Below, piece after piece: positions 10,956 to 22,599 of a stretch of DNA of 64,000 bases. Position 1 is the stretch's first letter. Each line of letters starts with the position of its first letter. Both the position numbers and the translations under genes were made by a program. Origin of the DNA: Cosmopolites sordidus. Its lineage: Eukaryota; Arthropoda; Insecta; Coleoptera; Curculionidae. The notes under the pieces were generated by a model. The model worked only from the letters and a program-made list of their open reading frames with translations. It was not told the DNA's origin and ran no database searches. Where the stretch lies: NCBI GenBank assembly GCA_031761425.1, contig JARFXV010002506.1, positions 78,757-142,756 of the forward strand, read 5' to 3'.

Positions 10956-11960
10956 CAAGCATATTTTTGTAAGGTATTCATCTCCGTGTGCTCTATCTGA
11001 TGCTGCCTTGTGTTTTTTTCTACGTATTTGGATCGTGTTTTGGTTTTTTTGGAAATGCTTTCATTGGGAAATGCTTTTCATTCATTTCCTTTTAATTTCA
11101 GTTTCTTCAATAATTTCTTCCATATTGTTCGTTTGTATTATAAATATCAATAACGAAGTTATCAACAGTTATTTTTATGTTGCATTCTTTGGTGCTTTTT
11201 GAATTATCAATAACTGTATTTTTAACAGACATTTAGCGGCTCCATTTCAGACATTTGGGTACATTTAGCGTCTTCCTTGCCAATATATATATAATAGAAT
11301 AAATTGCTAAAATTAAAACACCAGTCGCCATGTAATCTAATAGCTAAACAATGACGTAGTTTAGGCCAATGTAAGAGCTATGAGTACTACATAACACCTT
11401 TGTTTACGCAACCATTTAAAGAAACATTATATTTATTATGATTTAATGTGTTATGTGCCTATATCACCTTCTTCCGTTATTTTATTGAGAAATACTGTCC
11501 TCTTCTTTCATTGTTAAATTAGCACTGTTGCACTATGCAGTTAAGCCGTATTCATGTGGTTCTGTAAAAAGGTATTCCGGCCAATTAGAGCCCGCGTTTG
11601 GCTGCGAGTTTTCGGGCTCATTGTTAGTTGTACAGCATGCCTCGATGGAGAATGATCTCGTTGTCTTGGGCTCTCCCATGGTTTGACTCGGAAGTCTGAT
11701 AAAATGTATTTCCAAGAGTGCGGCAATCTTTGGCTATCATATGGAATCGTTAATAATTCTGGTAGAGAAGTTTTCATTACTTGCCAATTAATTTTGTGTC
11801 CGGTGTTGCACATGCAAGAGAAAACTCAAGATCTCGGTTTCGGTCAAACTCATTGACCGAAATCAACCGATCAATAATGGTGGGCCGTCAGCACACAAAA
11901 CCAAAAGCGACCGACTTATTGGCAGCATTAGACGTCGAAACGCCGTCGAGTAAACTCTTT
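10954..11960. other. No gene recognised; GC rises after 11540
   Basis: Overlapping open frames on both strands at 11533-11975 arise in a more GC-rich block. None shows a known domain. The block may belong to the LTR-like element that follows. Confidence 0.4.
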
Positions 11961-11965
11961 GAAAA

Positions 11966-11992
11966 AGATGGATGAGATTCCATCGAAACGTC
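11966..11992 (+). other. Hammerhead-like core motif
   Basis: GATGA-GATTCCATC-GAAAC (11971-11989) has the order of a hammerhead core: conserved GATGA, a 3-bp stem (GAT/ATC) with a TCC loop, then GAAAC. The bases before GATGA (TG instead of CU) differ from the consensus. No stem I was established. Confidence 0.25.
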
Positions 11993-12179
11993 AGCGAAAC
12001 CGTTTACCAATGGACATTCAGCTAACACGGGATACCCAGAAACTATCGTTACATTTCACACTGATCTAAACTATCGTTACATTATCTCATGCAAATCTGT
12101 CGTGCAGAACACAAAGGCGGACACCGCCCTAGTTATCGACACCACAGCCTGTCCAAGTTAAGTAACACCCTCCATTGGA

Positions 12180-12371
12180 ATATAGATTTCAAACTCCAGA
12201 CATTTCAGACTCCGGACATTTCAGAATCCGAACATTTCAGACTCCGGACGTTTCAGAATCCGGACATTTTAGACTTCAGAGATTTCAGAGTCCGGACATT
12301 TCAGACGCCGGACATTTCAGATACGGGACATTTCGGTTACCAGACATTTTGGTTACCGGACATTAAAGTAA
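12180..12371 (+). repeat. 16-bp minisatellite, about 12 units
   Basis: The unit is CCGGACATTTCAGAAT/CT; eleven clear units run from 12196 to 12371, preceded by one degenerate unit. Because 16 is not a multiple of 3, the same array is read in rotating frames. This explains the two overlapping open frames here, with repeated SGHFR / RTFQTPDIS peptides. These frames are artefacts of the repeat. Confidence 0.9.
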
Positions 12372-12760
12372 CATCACCAGGAATAAGGCCAGATATTACA
12401 ATAATCACTACTGTTACATATTACATTAATCACTACTGTTACTATCATAGAGTATGTTACCCATTTTTAATTTCTATCTTAGAAAGCTAGATAAGAACCT
12501 TTACTGGTACTCTGAAGTAAGTATTTTTTGTGTGTTATATCTTTTTGATTGTTTTAATTTTTTTTATCTAATTATTAAATTGATATAGTGTTACACTGAG
12601 TTGGTTAGATTAGATAAGACCCTCTTCCCAGTTTAGGGTCTTTGTTTGAACTCAGAGAACTCGGTGATGTTCTTTAGTAGCCCGTTTGGTTCCATCCACG
12701 ACCAACGGCGTAACTACTTCCGACGAACGATTGGCATTGCGGTGGCCACAAAAAAATGAG
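12372..12760 (+). repeat. LTR-like block, copy 1
   Basis: It shares with 18168-18720, in the same order, AGGAATAAGGCCAGAT (12380), ACCCTCTTCCCAGTTTAGGGTCTTT (about 12619; compare ACCCCTTCCCGGTTCCAGGG) and a downstream CTTCCGACGAACG segment (12717). In copy 2 a primer-binding-site-like sequence lies between the last two. I infer an old LTR plus leader of an LTR retrotransposon. No gag or pol was seen. Confidence 0.35.
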
Positions 12761-13729
12761 CCAAAGATAAAATGAATTAAAATATTAATATGGTTAGTAT
12801 ATGATACACTGTATTAGTATGTGTTTAGGCTTTGGATTACCGATGTAAACAATGTCCTGTTCAAATCTTGGAGCAGGGACAAATTTTAATTAATAAGGGA
12901 ATGCTTTGATCGCTTGACATGACTATTATTGTCCAACTCGCTCCTAAAGTGTAAATTACTTCTCACTAAGCATATGATTCATTTACGTTGTATCAGATTT
13001 CATTTGGCTAAATTAGCAATGGCTTTCAATCCGATATACCCAGAAGACTGTCTACCCAGTATATTAATGATATCTTAATGGCTACACCTTATTATAAATA
13101 TATATTTGAATGTTGTAGTTTCCCTGATATGTATTGGCAGGTGAAAACCGATGATATTTTCACGAAAATAGAAACTATAACGTGTCTAAATTAATTAACG
13201 CCAATAGAAGTTTGGCCTTATTTATTCCCTGTTAATATAGAAAATTACCATAAAATTACGGTATATTTTTAGTTTTGAGTTATTTTAAAAATATTATTAA
13301 TTTAAATAATATTATATAAATAACATTAATCTAATGTTAGCTTTTCATTACATTTTAAATGGTCACACTTTTATAAAAAAAATAGTCACGTGTTTACCTA
13401 ATTGTGGTTTTATCGTATCTATAACAGATCAGATCTGTAACATCTTTTTTATGACAGTTCATTTATAATTTTAATGTTATTAAAGCTTTTACAGTAATTT
13501 TTAGTTTTGTTTTGAAACTAAACATTTTACGAGATAATAATTTATTATTGAAAACAGTAACGAAACTATAATTTACTCAATCATTATAGAAGAAAGTACT
13601 GAAAAATTGTTAAGTCATGTAATCTCTGTAAGTGGTGTTTCTTTTTGATATAAATTAATATATATGGAGAGAAAACGAACAACATTAAGCATTTATATGG
13701 AAGCTTCAGAACAAAAGAAATATGTGTAA
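12761..13729. other. No gene recognised
   Basis: AT-rich DNA without recognisable frame or repeat. Confidence 0.5.
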
Positions 13730-14075
13730 GCAACTACTATATAAACTTATTTCCTCTTCAGTGATACCTAACTAATAATTAAATAAATTAAATTGATTCA
13801 AATATAAAATAATTTTCTATAGCCATAGAAAAATTTGGCACATTTAAAAAAAATAAGTAGATCGATTTAAGGCGATAAGTTGCGATAATGATTAAGGTTA
13901 TCAAATAAATTTTGTTTTCAATACAGATAAAAAGTCTCCGTAACTATCTCCTGCTGAAATATTGAATTCTATTTTCAGAAAACTGGGGTTCTATTTCACC
14001 AATGGCACATCGTATATTGTTTTTAGTGCCTCATTAGTTTTTATTCTTGCCTTCTGTTAATATATCTAGAAAAAA
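13730..14075 (-). repeat. Left arm of a large inverted repeat (transposon 3' end)
   Basis: The reverse complement of 13730-14075 aligns with 15955-16290 over most of its length at roughly 80-85% by eye. Both carry ATTAACAGAA, GATGTGCCATTGGTGAAA and TTTTCTGAAAATAGAATT. The arms look like two copies of the 3' end of one Tc1-type element in opposite orientation, flanking a mariner relic. Confidence 0.6.
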
Positions 14076-14379
14076 AGTAGTCCAATGATGTCAAATTGCA
14101 GCAGCAATCTTCCCATTAGAAGTATGTAAAATTTGCACGTTGCAGCTGTTTGAAGAAAATTTCGTAGTTAGATAACACTTCTTGGATTTTGTTTGTTTAT
14201 GAGTTTTTGTATCCACTTTTCAGATCTTGTATATTAATCCATTTTTGTAGATTAAATTTGTCAGTACCAATACGAAAAATCTGCATTTTTTAAATATATA
14301 CTTGATCAGAAGCAAAACATTATAACGTTCATAAAATTTGATATGAAACGAATTATTTGCTTCGGTACCTCTACACAAA

Positions 14380-15350
14380 TTGGCATTGACACTTTAGTGG
14401 CGCCACATATCGTACATACAAATTCTTAAACTGCAATTCCGGCTGGATAAAATTGTGCTTCCAACTTCGCATTTGATAAAGTATGGACATGTGACCCTTT
14501 CGGGCTACTAACCATGCCAAGAAATGTTTTTTTAAACTCATAGGTATATCTTTTGTAACTCATAGCTATTCCATTTTCTTACATATCGCTTCAATGAAAA
14601 AATGGCTCATCATTAAAGACAAACGTGGGTCATCATGTGATAAATTGATTTTCCTTCGACTTACTCCTTCCTTTATAACTAGGATGCCAACACTGATCAG
14701 ACGGCTTTAGTCGCCTAAATAGCAACTATTCATATTCTTAAATAGCAGTATAAGTGTATTTTAATATTTAATCAAGATCAGCTTTTATATCAAATTTTCC
14801 ACTCACACCAAATCATTTTTGCAAAGCCTTCTTTCCGTGTATATTGGGCACTGGTTGTGATGTTGAAGCCTTGCCTCTGCCTACCCATGATTTTTTGTAC
14901 TTTTGGTTGTCAAAAGAGATCAACATTTTATCTATTGGCACAACTCGATGCAAAAACCTTTTCTTTTCTATCTAGCAAGCAAAATTTCACAAGTGATTTT
15001 TCGCCTTTCAATGTCTCTTTCCTTCAACAATTTTCTTTCCTTCTGCACATTTCCCAATACGTATAGATATTCGGAAATGGTGGGTTGGGCAATATTCAAT
15101 GCTTTTGTCAATTGTTTCAAGGTATGAGTTGAGTCTTTATCCAATAATGATTGCAAATTTGCAATTTTCAAACGTTTTTGGCTCTCCTAGATGCTATTTG
15201 TCTTTTATATCAAAATAACCACTTTTAGAGCATTTTAATGCGCATCGTTCACACTTTTTTGGGTTACAGCATGTTCACCATAAGTTTGAACCAACAATCG
15301 ATAACTTTCAGCAGGCATTTTCTTCGAATGAAAGAAGGTTATTAAATTTT
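14380..15350 (-). pseudogene. Mariner transposase relic
   Basis: The minus strand reads IANLQSLLDKDSTHTLKQL and TKALNIAQPTISEYLYVLG (helix-turn-helix, 15060-15171). It continues ERRKITCEILLARQKRKRFL and HRVV at about 14960-15000 (family: RR..TCE.LL.RQKRK.FLHRIVTGDEK). Next come KYKKSWVGRGKASTSQPVPN and IHGKK to about 14840, and ELLFRRLKPSD at about 14715. The first catalytic motif TGDEKW is changed to PIDKML. Downstream the frame decays and the C-terminal catalytic motif is not seen. Terminal repeats were not recognised. Confidence 0.7.
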
Positions 15351-15849
15351 CCTACAATACAAATAATTCGACATATTCTAAGCTATGAAAAACTATGTTT
15401 TTTGTACAATGACAATTACTAACGAACTGGATTTTGATGGCGTATCTTTACCGTCCAAAATGCCATAGACGTCATTAGTCTATACCAACAAATGTATTAG
15501 TAATGTCATCTCTTAGCAAAATCGACATTATTAACCAAAACGCCTATTATTATGTTAAGTAGCCTGAAGAGCCTCAATTGTTCTAATAAAAAATTCATCT
15601 CACAATCAATAAACGCAAAGATGATTGACCGATTATATTCATTTGTCTTTCCTATAGAAGTTCCAAACATGAGAAGGTGGTCCGATGTTCAATATTAGTT
15701 TTTAAATATTATTGCTAGGCGTCCATTGCAATTGCATTGTTAACCAGCTGTCGCTTGGTATCCATTGAGGGAACTAGACGGTTGATGACCATTCTCCTAA
15801 ATTTATTACAGACTTGGGGTAATAAAAATATGGTTGGTAATTTCTGATA

Positions 15850-16290
15850 TTGTTCGTATATCCTTTCACGACTGGAAATATAACTATGCTTGCATTCCAG
15901 TCTCTAGCGATTTCAGCCCTAAGGGTCTGTAATTTGACACTATTGGACTACTTTCTTTACGGACATATTAACAGAAAGCAAGAAAAAATTAGTGAGACAC
16001 TAAAAACAATATTCGATGTGCCATTGGTGAAACATAGCTCTAGTTTTCTGAAAATAGAATTGAATATTTCAGCAGAAGATAGTTACGAAGACTTTTTATC
16101 CGCATTTAAAACAAAATTTCTTTGATAACCTTAAATCATTATTGCAACTTAATCGATCTACTTATTCTTTTTAAATATGACAAATTTTTCTATGGCAATA
16201 GAACATTATTTTATACTTGAATAAAATAATTTATTTAATTATCAGTTAGGTATCATTTGAAGTGTTATTTATATAACTAAGGAATAACTT
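15850..16290 (+). pseudogene. Tc1-type transposase 3' end; right arm of the inverted repeat
   Basis: An open frame (15850-16125) contains RVCNLTLLDYFLYGHI, which resembles the third catalytic motif of Tc1-type transposases (RSCDLTPLDYFLWG). It is followed by an unfamiliar C-terminal tail ending at a TGA near 16125 and an AT-rich 3' region. From 15955 on it is inverted relative to 13730-14075. The upstream two thirds of the gene are missing. Confidence 0.5.
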
Positions 16291-16373
16291 GCTACTTATA
16301 CTTCTTATCCTACACATACATATTTATACACTCACATACACACACACCCCCACACATATCCACACCTAAATGT

Positions 16374-16670
16374 CTGTGATTGTTTCTAGGCAAGAGTGTA
16401 AAATCCGACAACAAATTTCCCCTCAGTCACACCAGTTAAAGACTGGGTAAGGCCAGATGCCCTCTGAGAAGTGTTCGACGTTGGTCATTCGCCAGTCGGT
16501 AGGCTTCTTGATAGACTTATGGGTAGGCACATAACCAAGGGTTGATAGCCTGAGGGGGGTGCTGGCCTGGGTTTGTTGGTAGCTGATGACCGTGGTTCGG
16601 AACCCACGTTAAGCTGTAGGTCCAGTCGCTAAATAGCCTAGTTGCTGATGCGCCTCTAACCCCAATACGT
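16374..16670 (+). mobile_element. tRNA-derived SINE, 5'-truncated copy
   Basis: From TGTGATTGTTTCTAGGCAAG to GATGCGCCTCTAACCCC it matches the body of the full SINE at 48938-49362, including GGTAGGCACATAACCAAGGG and the conserved TGACCGTGGTTCGGAACCCA. The tRNA-like head with A and B boxes is absent; upstream is a C/A-rich simple repeat (16330-16366). Confidence 0.8.
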
Positions 16671-16733
16671 ATTATGTATGGAAATTAATATAATTTATTT
16701 TTTTAGATTCGTTTTGAAAACGGGAGAAGAATA

Positions 16734-16734
<1 letters not shown>

Positions 16735-16802
<68 letters not shown>

Positions 16803-16805
16803 AAA

Positions 16806-16871
<66 letters not shown>
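16735..16871. repeat. (TA)n microsatellite with one 10-bp interruption
   Basis: Two TA tracts (16735-16799 and 16810-16871) are separated by GAAAAATAC. Confidence 0.95.
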
Positions 16872-16875
<4 letters not shown>

Positions 16876-18167
16876 TGTATTTATTTATTTTTTAGATTCG
16901 TTTAAACGTTAACGTTCAAAAGTTTGTATTTATTTTAGAACATTTTTATATTTTTTAAAATTTTGTTCGTTAGGCAAATTTATTACAGAAAAGAATCACT
17001 GAGAAATTTGTCTCCGTTTGATTTTTTATTTTTTACTAAGTGATTCTTTATTTACATAAGAACAGATATTTTAGATATTTTTTGAGTTTTAGGTCGTAGC
17101 GAAAAACCCAAAAAAAAAAAACAATTACTAGTGTATAACTATTATACCTTGCCTTCTTGTTTTACCAATATATTTATGATTACATCCTAGACCTTTCAAG
17201 ATTTAATTTTTTTTCCTTAGGATTACCCAATAACTGCTGTAATTTGTTTTTTTTTTAATATTATATATTTCTTTTCTCTAAATATTTTATCGATCCCACC
17301 CATTGTCCTTTTAATTACTTCGACTGTTTGATTTCATTGTTGGGTTTTAAAATTTTATGGTCTTTTGGAGATTCATTTTCATATCTTATCAGAGGCTTCA
17401 ATCAATGGTTGGGTTATAGTTGTACTTGTTCGAATCTTGTCGCAATTAGAATTATATCATGTGCAAACCAGAAGTTCAACGATCATCCAAGACCTGCATG
17501 AAGAGTTTCGGCGATCATATTTCCCTCTCGAACCTCTCATATATGTGTATCATGTCTGTTTTTTTGTTATAGGTTTATTGTTATTGTATCATTTCTCTTG
17601 TTAATAGGTGTTTCGGTTAACATGTCGACTTTTTGGCAAAATTTGAGCGTTTATTTCCATAACAAAATAAACGTTAAAAACAGAAAATTGTAGCGTTCAC
17701 AAATTCTTGATCGCTACAGGTAGCATTCGTAAATTGTTGATCACCACTGGTAGGTTTATTTCGGACAAATTCTTAACTGAAAGAGCTTCGGTATCGTTGG
17801 GACAAGGCAAGACAGTCTAACTCCAAATCTCCAGGTGAGCGGACGTTTTCGCGCCTTACCCTTCCGACCGACGTACGTAGGTTTGCTGGCCAAGTCACGC
17901 TTGGGTTGATTTTTCTGATATTCTTATAGAGGGTTTTACGACCCGGCAGCAGAGAATCCAATCAACAGATACCAGGCCATTGAACGACCACCTATTACAG
18001 AGCCCGACCATCGTGGAAACCTTACAGCTTTTCGGGCCACATGGCACGGTAAGTGGTTGGACAGATCGAGATTATTTCAGGACCCCCGCACAGGGATACC
18101 GGACTGCCCGCAGTCGTACTCAGGGTTTTTGGACACCCAGTATCTTGACAGGCAGGGATAGACAACA
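16872..18167. other. No gene recognised; short 30-bp tandem repeat at 17690-17760
   Basis: AT-rich sequence, with a tandem pair GTAGCGTTCACAAATTCTTG / GTAGCATTCGTAAATTGTTG (30-bp period). GC rises from 17780, where minus-strand (17773-17961) and plus-strand (17980-18222) frames overlap without a domain. This GC-rich block precedes LTR-like copy 2, as the block at 11540 precedes copy 1. Confidence 0.4.
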
Positions 18168-18720
18168 TCAGGAAATAAGGCCAGATAAACACTTTTTTTA
18201 TTATATTTTCATGTACCGTTAAGGATTGCAATTACCAGTTATTTTCCACAAATACATTATTACCATAATTTCTTATACTGATAATGGTCACGTTATCATC
18301 TTATATTTTGTATCTATTTGCCGTCTGACCATTCTTGGTTACCCTAGCGTTATATATCTATCTTTTTACTATTGTCAGAATAGAGGAAATAACCTCTAAT
18401 TTGTAAGTATAGGGACATAGAGACCAGCTTTCACGGTAAGGTTTGGAGAACTACTTGCCCTAAACCTTCCCGTGTCTTTTGTTTGATAGTTTTAGTTATT
18501 CCTTTTTTTGTGTGCTTTGTGTCGTTCTCTTTTGAGTGTGCTTTTATAATATATATGGTAAACCATTTTTATTTAAGATAGACCCCTTCCCGGTTCCAGG
18601 GTCTTTTCCGATATATGAAGTAACTGGGTGGCGCTCAACTTTTGTCGTGGCTTCATTCTGTCCTGGACCTTCTTCCCGGTGCTTCCGGCGAACAGCTGCC
18701 GTCGCTGTGATCTATATATT
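18168..18720 (+). repeat. LTR-like block with PBS-like site, copy 2
   Basis: Shared segments with 12372-12760 are AGGAAATAAGGCCAGAT (18171), ACCCCTTCCCGGTTCCAGGG (about 18583) and CTTCCGGCGAACAG (about 18678). Between the last two lies TGGCGCTCAAC (18629-18639), resembling the start of a tRNA-Lys primer-binding site (TGGCGCCC). I infer an LTR end and leader. No polyprotein gene follows, so this is a remnant. Confidence 0.4.
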
Positions 18721-18922
18721 TTTTATTTTGTTTCAAAAGAGAAAATAATAGGTCACAAAATGTCTCGCTATTTCTGCTTTAGCTAAGCCGGCGATAGAGT
18801 TATGTTGAAAATCAATTAATTTCCATGGCATGTTAACCATTTAACTTCTAATTATTTGCACAATTACCATGGAATCTCAATAAAATCTCAGTTAGATAAT
18901 TAGGTTTACTGAGTGCTATGTA
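18721..18922. other. Spacer, nothing recognised
   Basis: Short AT-rich spacer between the LTR-like block and the next transposon. Confidence 0.5.
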
Positions 18923-20081
18923 AATGGTGATTTTTTGGTGTGTCCGAACTTCCGATTGGGGTCGCTATCAAACAAACTAGGAGTTTCCGCGCCTCTAGTG
19001 TCAAAATGATTCGGTAGAGTATCGCAAATCATCATGGAACATTTAACATCAAAACAACGCTTACAAATTGTCGAATTTTGTTATCAAAATCAGTGTTCTG
19101 TGGACCAAGCCAAACTTATAGAGCAATTCGTGAGTTTATGATAAAGATAATCGCCCAACCGAGCGATGTATTCGCCGAATTTTCAACAAATTCCGAACGC
19201 TGCTCGATATTAAAACAAACACAAGACAAAAAACTGAGCGTTTCGAAGAAAATGTTACCGCTGTTGGTGGCAGAGTTGATGTACATTCAAATTTATCAAT
19301 TCGTCGCCTTTCGCAGGAGGTTGGGCTTTGTTATTCGACTATCAAATTCAATTCGACTATCAAAAACGACAAAATTTTGTTTACCGACGAAGCTCATTTT
19401 TGGATAAATGTTTTTCGTTAATAAAGGAAATTCCTACATTTGGGGTGAAAACAATCCGCTAATGATCCAATAATTATCGTAGTATCCAGAAAAATGCACA
19501 GTATTGTGTAGATTGTACACCAATGACATCATATTTAATAAAAAATCAAGCTGAAAGGTACGTTACCGTTAAAGGGGATCATTACAGAGCGATGGTCAAT
19601 GATTATTTAATTCCGAATTTGAATGGTATTGATCTGAAGGACATATGGTTCCAACAGGCTGGCTTTACATGTCATACAACCAACGCAACAATCGAGTTAT
19701 TGAAATTCGGTGAGAAAATTATTTTCGAGGAATGAACTTTCTAGTTGGCCACCAAGGGCATGTGATTTAACATCTTTAGATGATTTTTTTTGGGTTATGG
19801 TACATTTTTGATATAAGCCGATAAACCAACAATTATTGACGCCTTTGAAGCCAACATAATTCGAACAGTTCCGGAATAAGACCCTAATTGATTGAAAAAG
19901 TCGGGTATAGGACTGGCAAAATACGCTTTATCAGAAATAGCCGCGGGCACAAATTTGTCCGAAATTGTTTTCAAACATTAATGTCATTGAATGTTATTTC
20001 ATATAAAATAAATAGTTTCAAGACATAATTTGGTTGTTGTTTTATTTGAATTTAAAGTTCTGACGCACTAAAAAAATACTC
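18923..20081 (+). mobile_element. DUF4817-type Tc1/mariner element, near full length
   Basis: The left end (TGGTGATTTTTTGGTGTGTC) and the reverse complement of the right end (GAGTATTTTTTTAGTGCGTC) form degenerate inverted repeats of about 30 bp. A TA lies outside each (18921-18922 and 20082-20083). The right end is shared with 42732, where it is the less decayed TAGGGTGATTTTTTAATGCG. The 1.16-kb length suits an element with a slightly shortened single transposase gene. Confidence 0.7.
19033..19975 (+). pseudogene. DUF4817-type transposase
   Basis: It begins MEHLTSKQRLQIVEFCYQNQ (19033), the family's opening helix-turn-helix. LSIRRLSQEVGLCYSTI follows at about 19290-19345, then FTDEAHFWIN with the first catalytic Asp (about 19380). 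RYVTVKGDHYRAMVNDYLIP and MWFQQAGFTCHT follow at about 19560-19680; QQD has become QQA, so the second catalytic Asp is lost. The third motif is decayed to ACDLTSLDDFFLG (about 19755). There are several frameshifts and stops, and a deletion at about 19340 removes about 100 codons between the N-terminal domain and FTDEAHF. Confidence 0.75.
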
Positions 20082-21469
20082 TACATTACCTTCTTTATTT
20101 TGAGCTAACTGATATTTGAATTATTTTTTTCACGTAGAATATGGCAGAGTCATTAATGTTTCTTGATTCTTTTATTAGGGATTTTTTTGTATTGAGTTTA
20201 GCAATTCACTAAGTAGGCAATAACTGTCAATAACATCAATAACATTAATAATAAATCTAATGATATTTGAAACATTTGATTTGTTAAAGAGAGTGAGTAA
20301 CTTCATCAATTTTCAATTTGTTGAGTTTTCTTGAATTATAAATTTACATATAATTCTCTACGCATATAGTAGGATATTCTGGTGCAGAAGGGACTGTTGA
20401 AGATATTTCAACCAATTGAGCACATCTTAGGAACAAGGAAATAATTATGAAACAATACATTCATCAGTGTTGTTTTGGGTTGCTTTGGGTTTAATTTTTG
20501 GCGATCCTTTTCGCTTTCTGAAACTCGTCATACGGTCGTCAAGGCGAACATCTATTATACATATCTCCATAGAATATATCCGCAGCTGCACCGAAAATCA
20601 CCGAAGATCACCAACAAATGACGGGGTCCCCTGCACTTTATAACGTTCAATAAACTAACGTAAGTAATCGTCTACCACATCCAGTATGCAGTACTGAATA
20701 TACAACATTTGGAATTAACCTTTTACATTTATTGAACTTGCACATACTTCCTGCATAAATGGAACTTAACCAATATGAACGAGATTCTTTCTAATAACAA
20801 TCAATGATATGTATCAAGATGGAACTTGAAAATATTTTATGTAAAAAATGCTTTTTATTTATGTATTAAATTATTTATGATGTAATAAATACTTATTTAT
20901 GTAATAAATGCTTTTTATTTTGAAATTCATACAATTTTAACGATTGTAAAATTTACGTAACAGTTTTTGTAATACAGTAGTCACTATAGTGTGTATAGTA
21001 CTAATATGTCCCCACTGTATTTTGATTTCATATAAAGTTATCAATAAAAAAGTTGGTCGCTTGGGTAAAGGTCATATCAATGAGAAAACTTTCTATTTTC
21101 CAGACTACATACTTTAAAAACATTGCGATTTTTCAAAGCTCTGGTTGATAATATTGTAGTAAGTTATATGATACCCCTGTTAGATTTTTTTTAGATTTAT
21201 TCGGAATATGTTTGTAATATGTTCCATGAGGGATTTGATAACAAAACCAGTTCGCAAATTGAATTAAAATATGTACTTTGTCAAAAATATCTGGAATTGG
21301 TTATGTTATAAGGAACGAAATAAAATCAATTATCTGCTTTTATATACATAGTATTATTGAGGTTAGAGTGAAAAGCCATACACTTTGATTGAAAAGATTG
21401 AAGATATTGAAAAGCCATAAATATTGATTTTTTGATCAAAAATCAATTTATTTTGCAATGTCGTGTCTT
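20082..21469. other. No gene recognised
   Basis: AT-rich sequence with a small direct repeat (AATGCTTTTTATTT at about 20849 and 20906). No domain-bearing frame was seen. Confidence 0.5.
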
Positions 21470-22480
21470 TTTTCAATACACTTTATCCAATTTAATTATC
21501 TTTAGTTCGATACACCCAATCCAATTTTTTGCCTTCTAAAAAGTATGATTTGTGCATTCTGGAAAATAGTCATCAAGTTCGATGATGATCTCTTTAGTTG
21601 ATATACATTTCGTTCCAGTAAACTATTTCTTCATGTTTGGAAAGAAAAAGAAGTAGGAGGGGACAAAATTTGGATAATAGGGTAAATAAAACATCAGTTC
21701 CTAGCGCAAATTAACCAATTTCGCTGTTGCAATGGCAGATGGATGGGCGTGGGTTAGTCGTGGTGAAACAGGAGGTTTTTTCGCTGATGGGAGTGTTATT
21801 TTATCAACTGTTCGTGAAATTTGATCAATAACGTAACATAGTACGCTTTTACGATAGCCTTTGCCTTTTCTAAGTAGCCGGTGAAGATAATACCATGTCA
21901 ATCCCAGGAAATGGTTTACTTTCCGGTCGATAGAGGCATATTCTCCTTCTTTGGTCCTTGGTACAATGCATTTTATTGTCTGTTTTATTATTTTTGAATA
22001 GTTTCATGAATAATCACCAATTACTGCAGAAACTCCTCCAGATTGCAGTTATAAATTCCTAAACACCCATGTAATGTGGTCACTTAATTCCGTTTTTGGT
22101 CCGCAGTGAGCAAACGCGGCACCCATCGCTTTCATAGCTTTCTCATGTCTAAATATTCATGTAGGATATTCTGTATACATCCGTTTGTGATGTTCATCAT
22201 TTGAACGATCATTCTAATCGTCACTCTGCGATCGACTAACATAATATATAACATAATATCGATTAATGATTTTGCTGATCATCTCCTCGGTAGTGACCTT
22301 AACGGTATGAAACGTTACTTGTGCTGGTTCTACCATGTCTAACAAAAAAATGTGAAAGAGCAGAGTCCTCATGGTGCTTTTTTAACTTTTTTTTAGTTGC
22401 GTGATTGCTTTTCCATGAAAAAGAAATGTTTCGCACACCATGATAATACGCGAAATTCGCTTTTCTTCTATGATAGGAAA
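21470..22480 (-). pseudogene. Mariner transposase relic (SETMAR-like subfamily)
   Basis: Read on the minus strand, fragments of the mariner protein occur in the right order with frameshifts. MRKLSMRWVPRLLTVDQKRN is at about 22090-22150 (family: ..L.ARWVPRLLT..QK..R). HGIIFTGYLEKAKAIVKAYY follows at about 21840-21900, and a decayed LLFHHD (second Asp kept) at about 21775. YFFFFPNMKK then ELDDYFPE are at about 21560-21640, and a C-terminal CIELK is at about 21490. Motif order and spacing support the call; terminal repeats were not seen. Confidence 0.7.
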
Positions 22481-22599
22481 AATATCTAATTTAATTGCTT
22501 TCGAAAACCGTCAATATAAAAACAAATCTTAGATCAGCTTGAAATTCATGGAATGTTACTAGAAATGAAGTTACTTTTTAAATACGTACTCATATTTGC

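Noticed and set aside
12089..12490. 133-codon frame and an overlapping one at 12175-12366 that look like a repeat protein
   Set aside because: Both are produced by the 16-bp minisatellite, which is open in all frames; no start context or homology.
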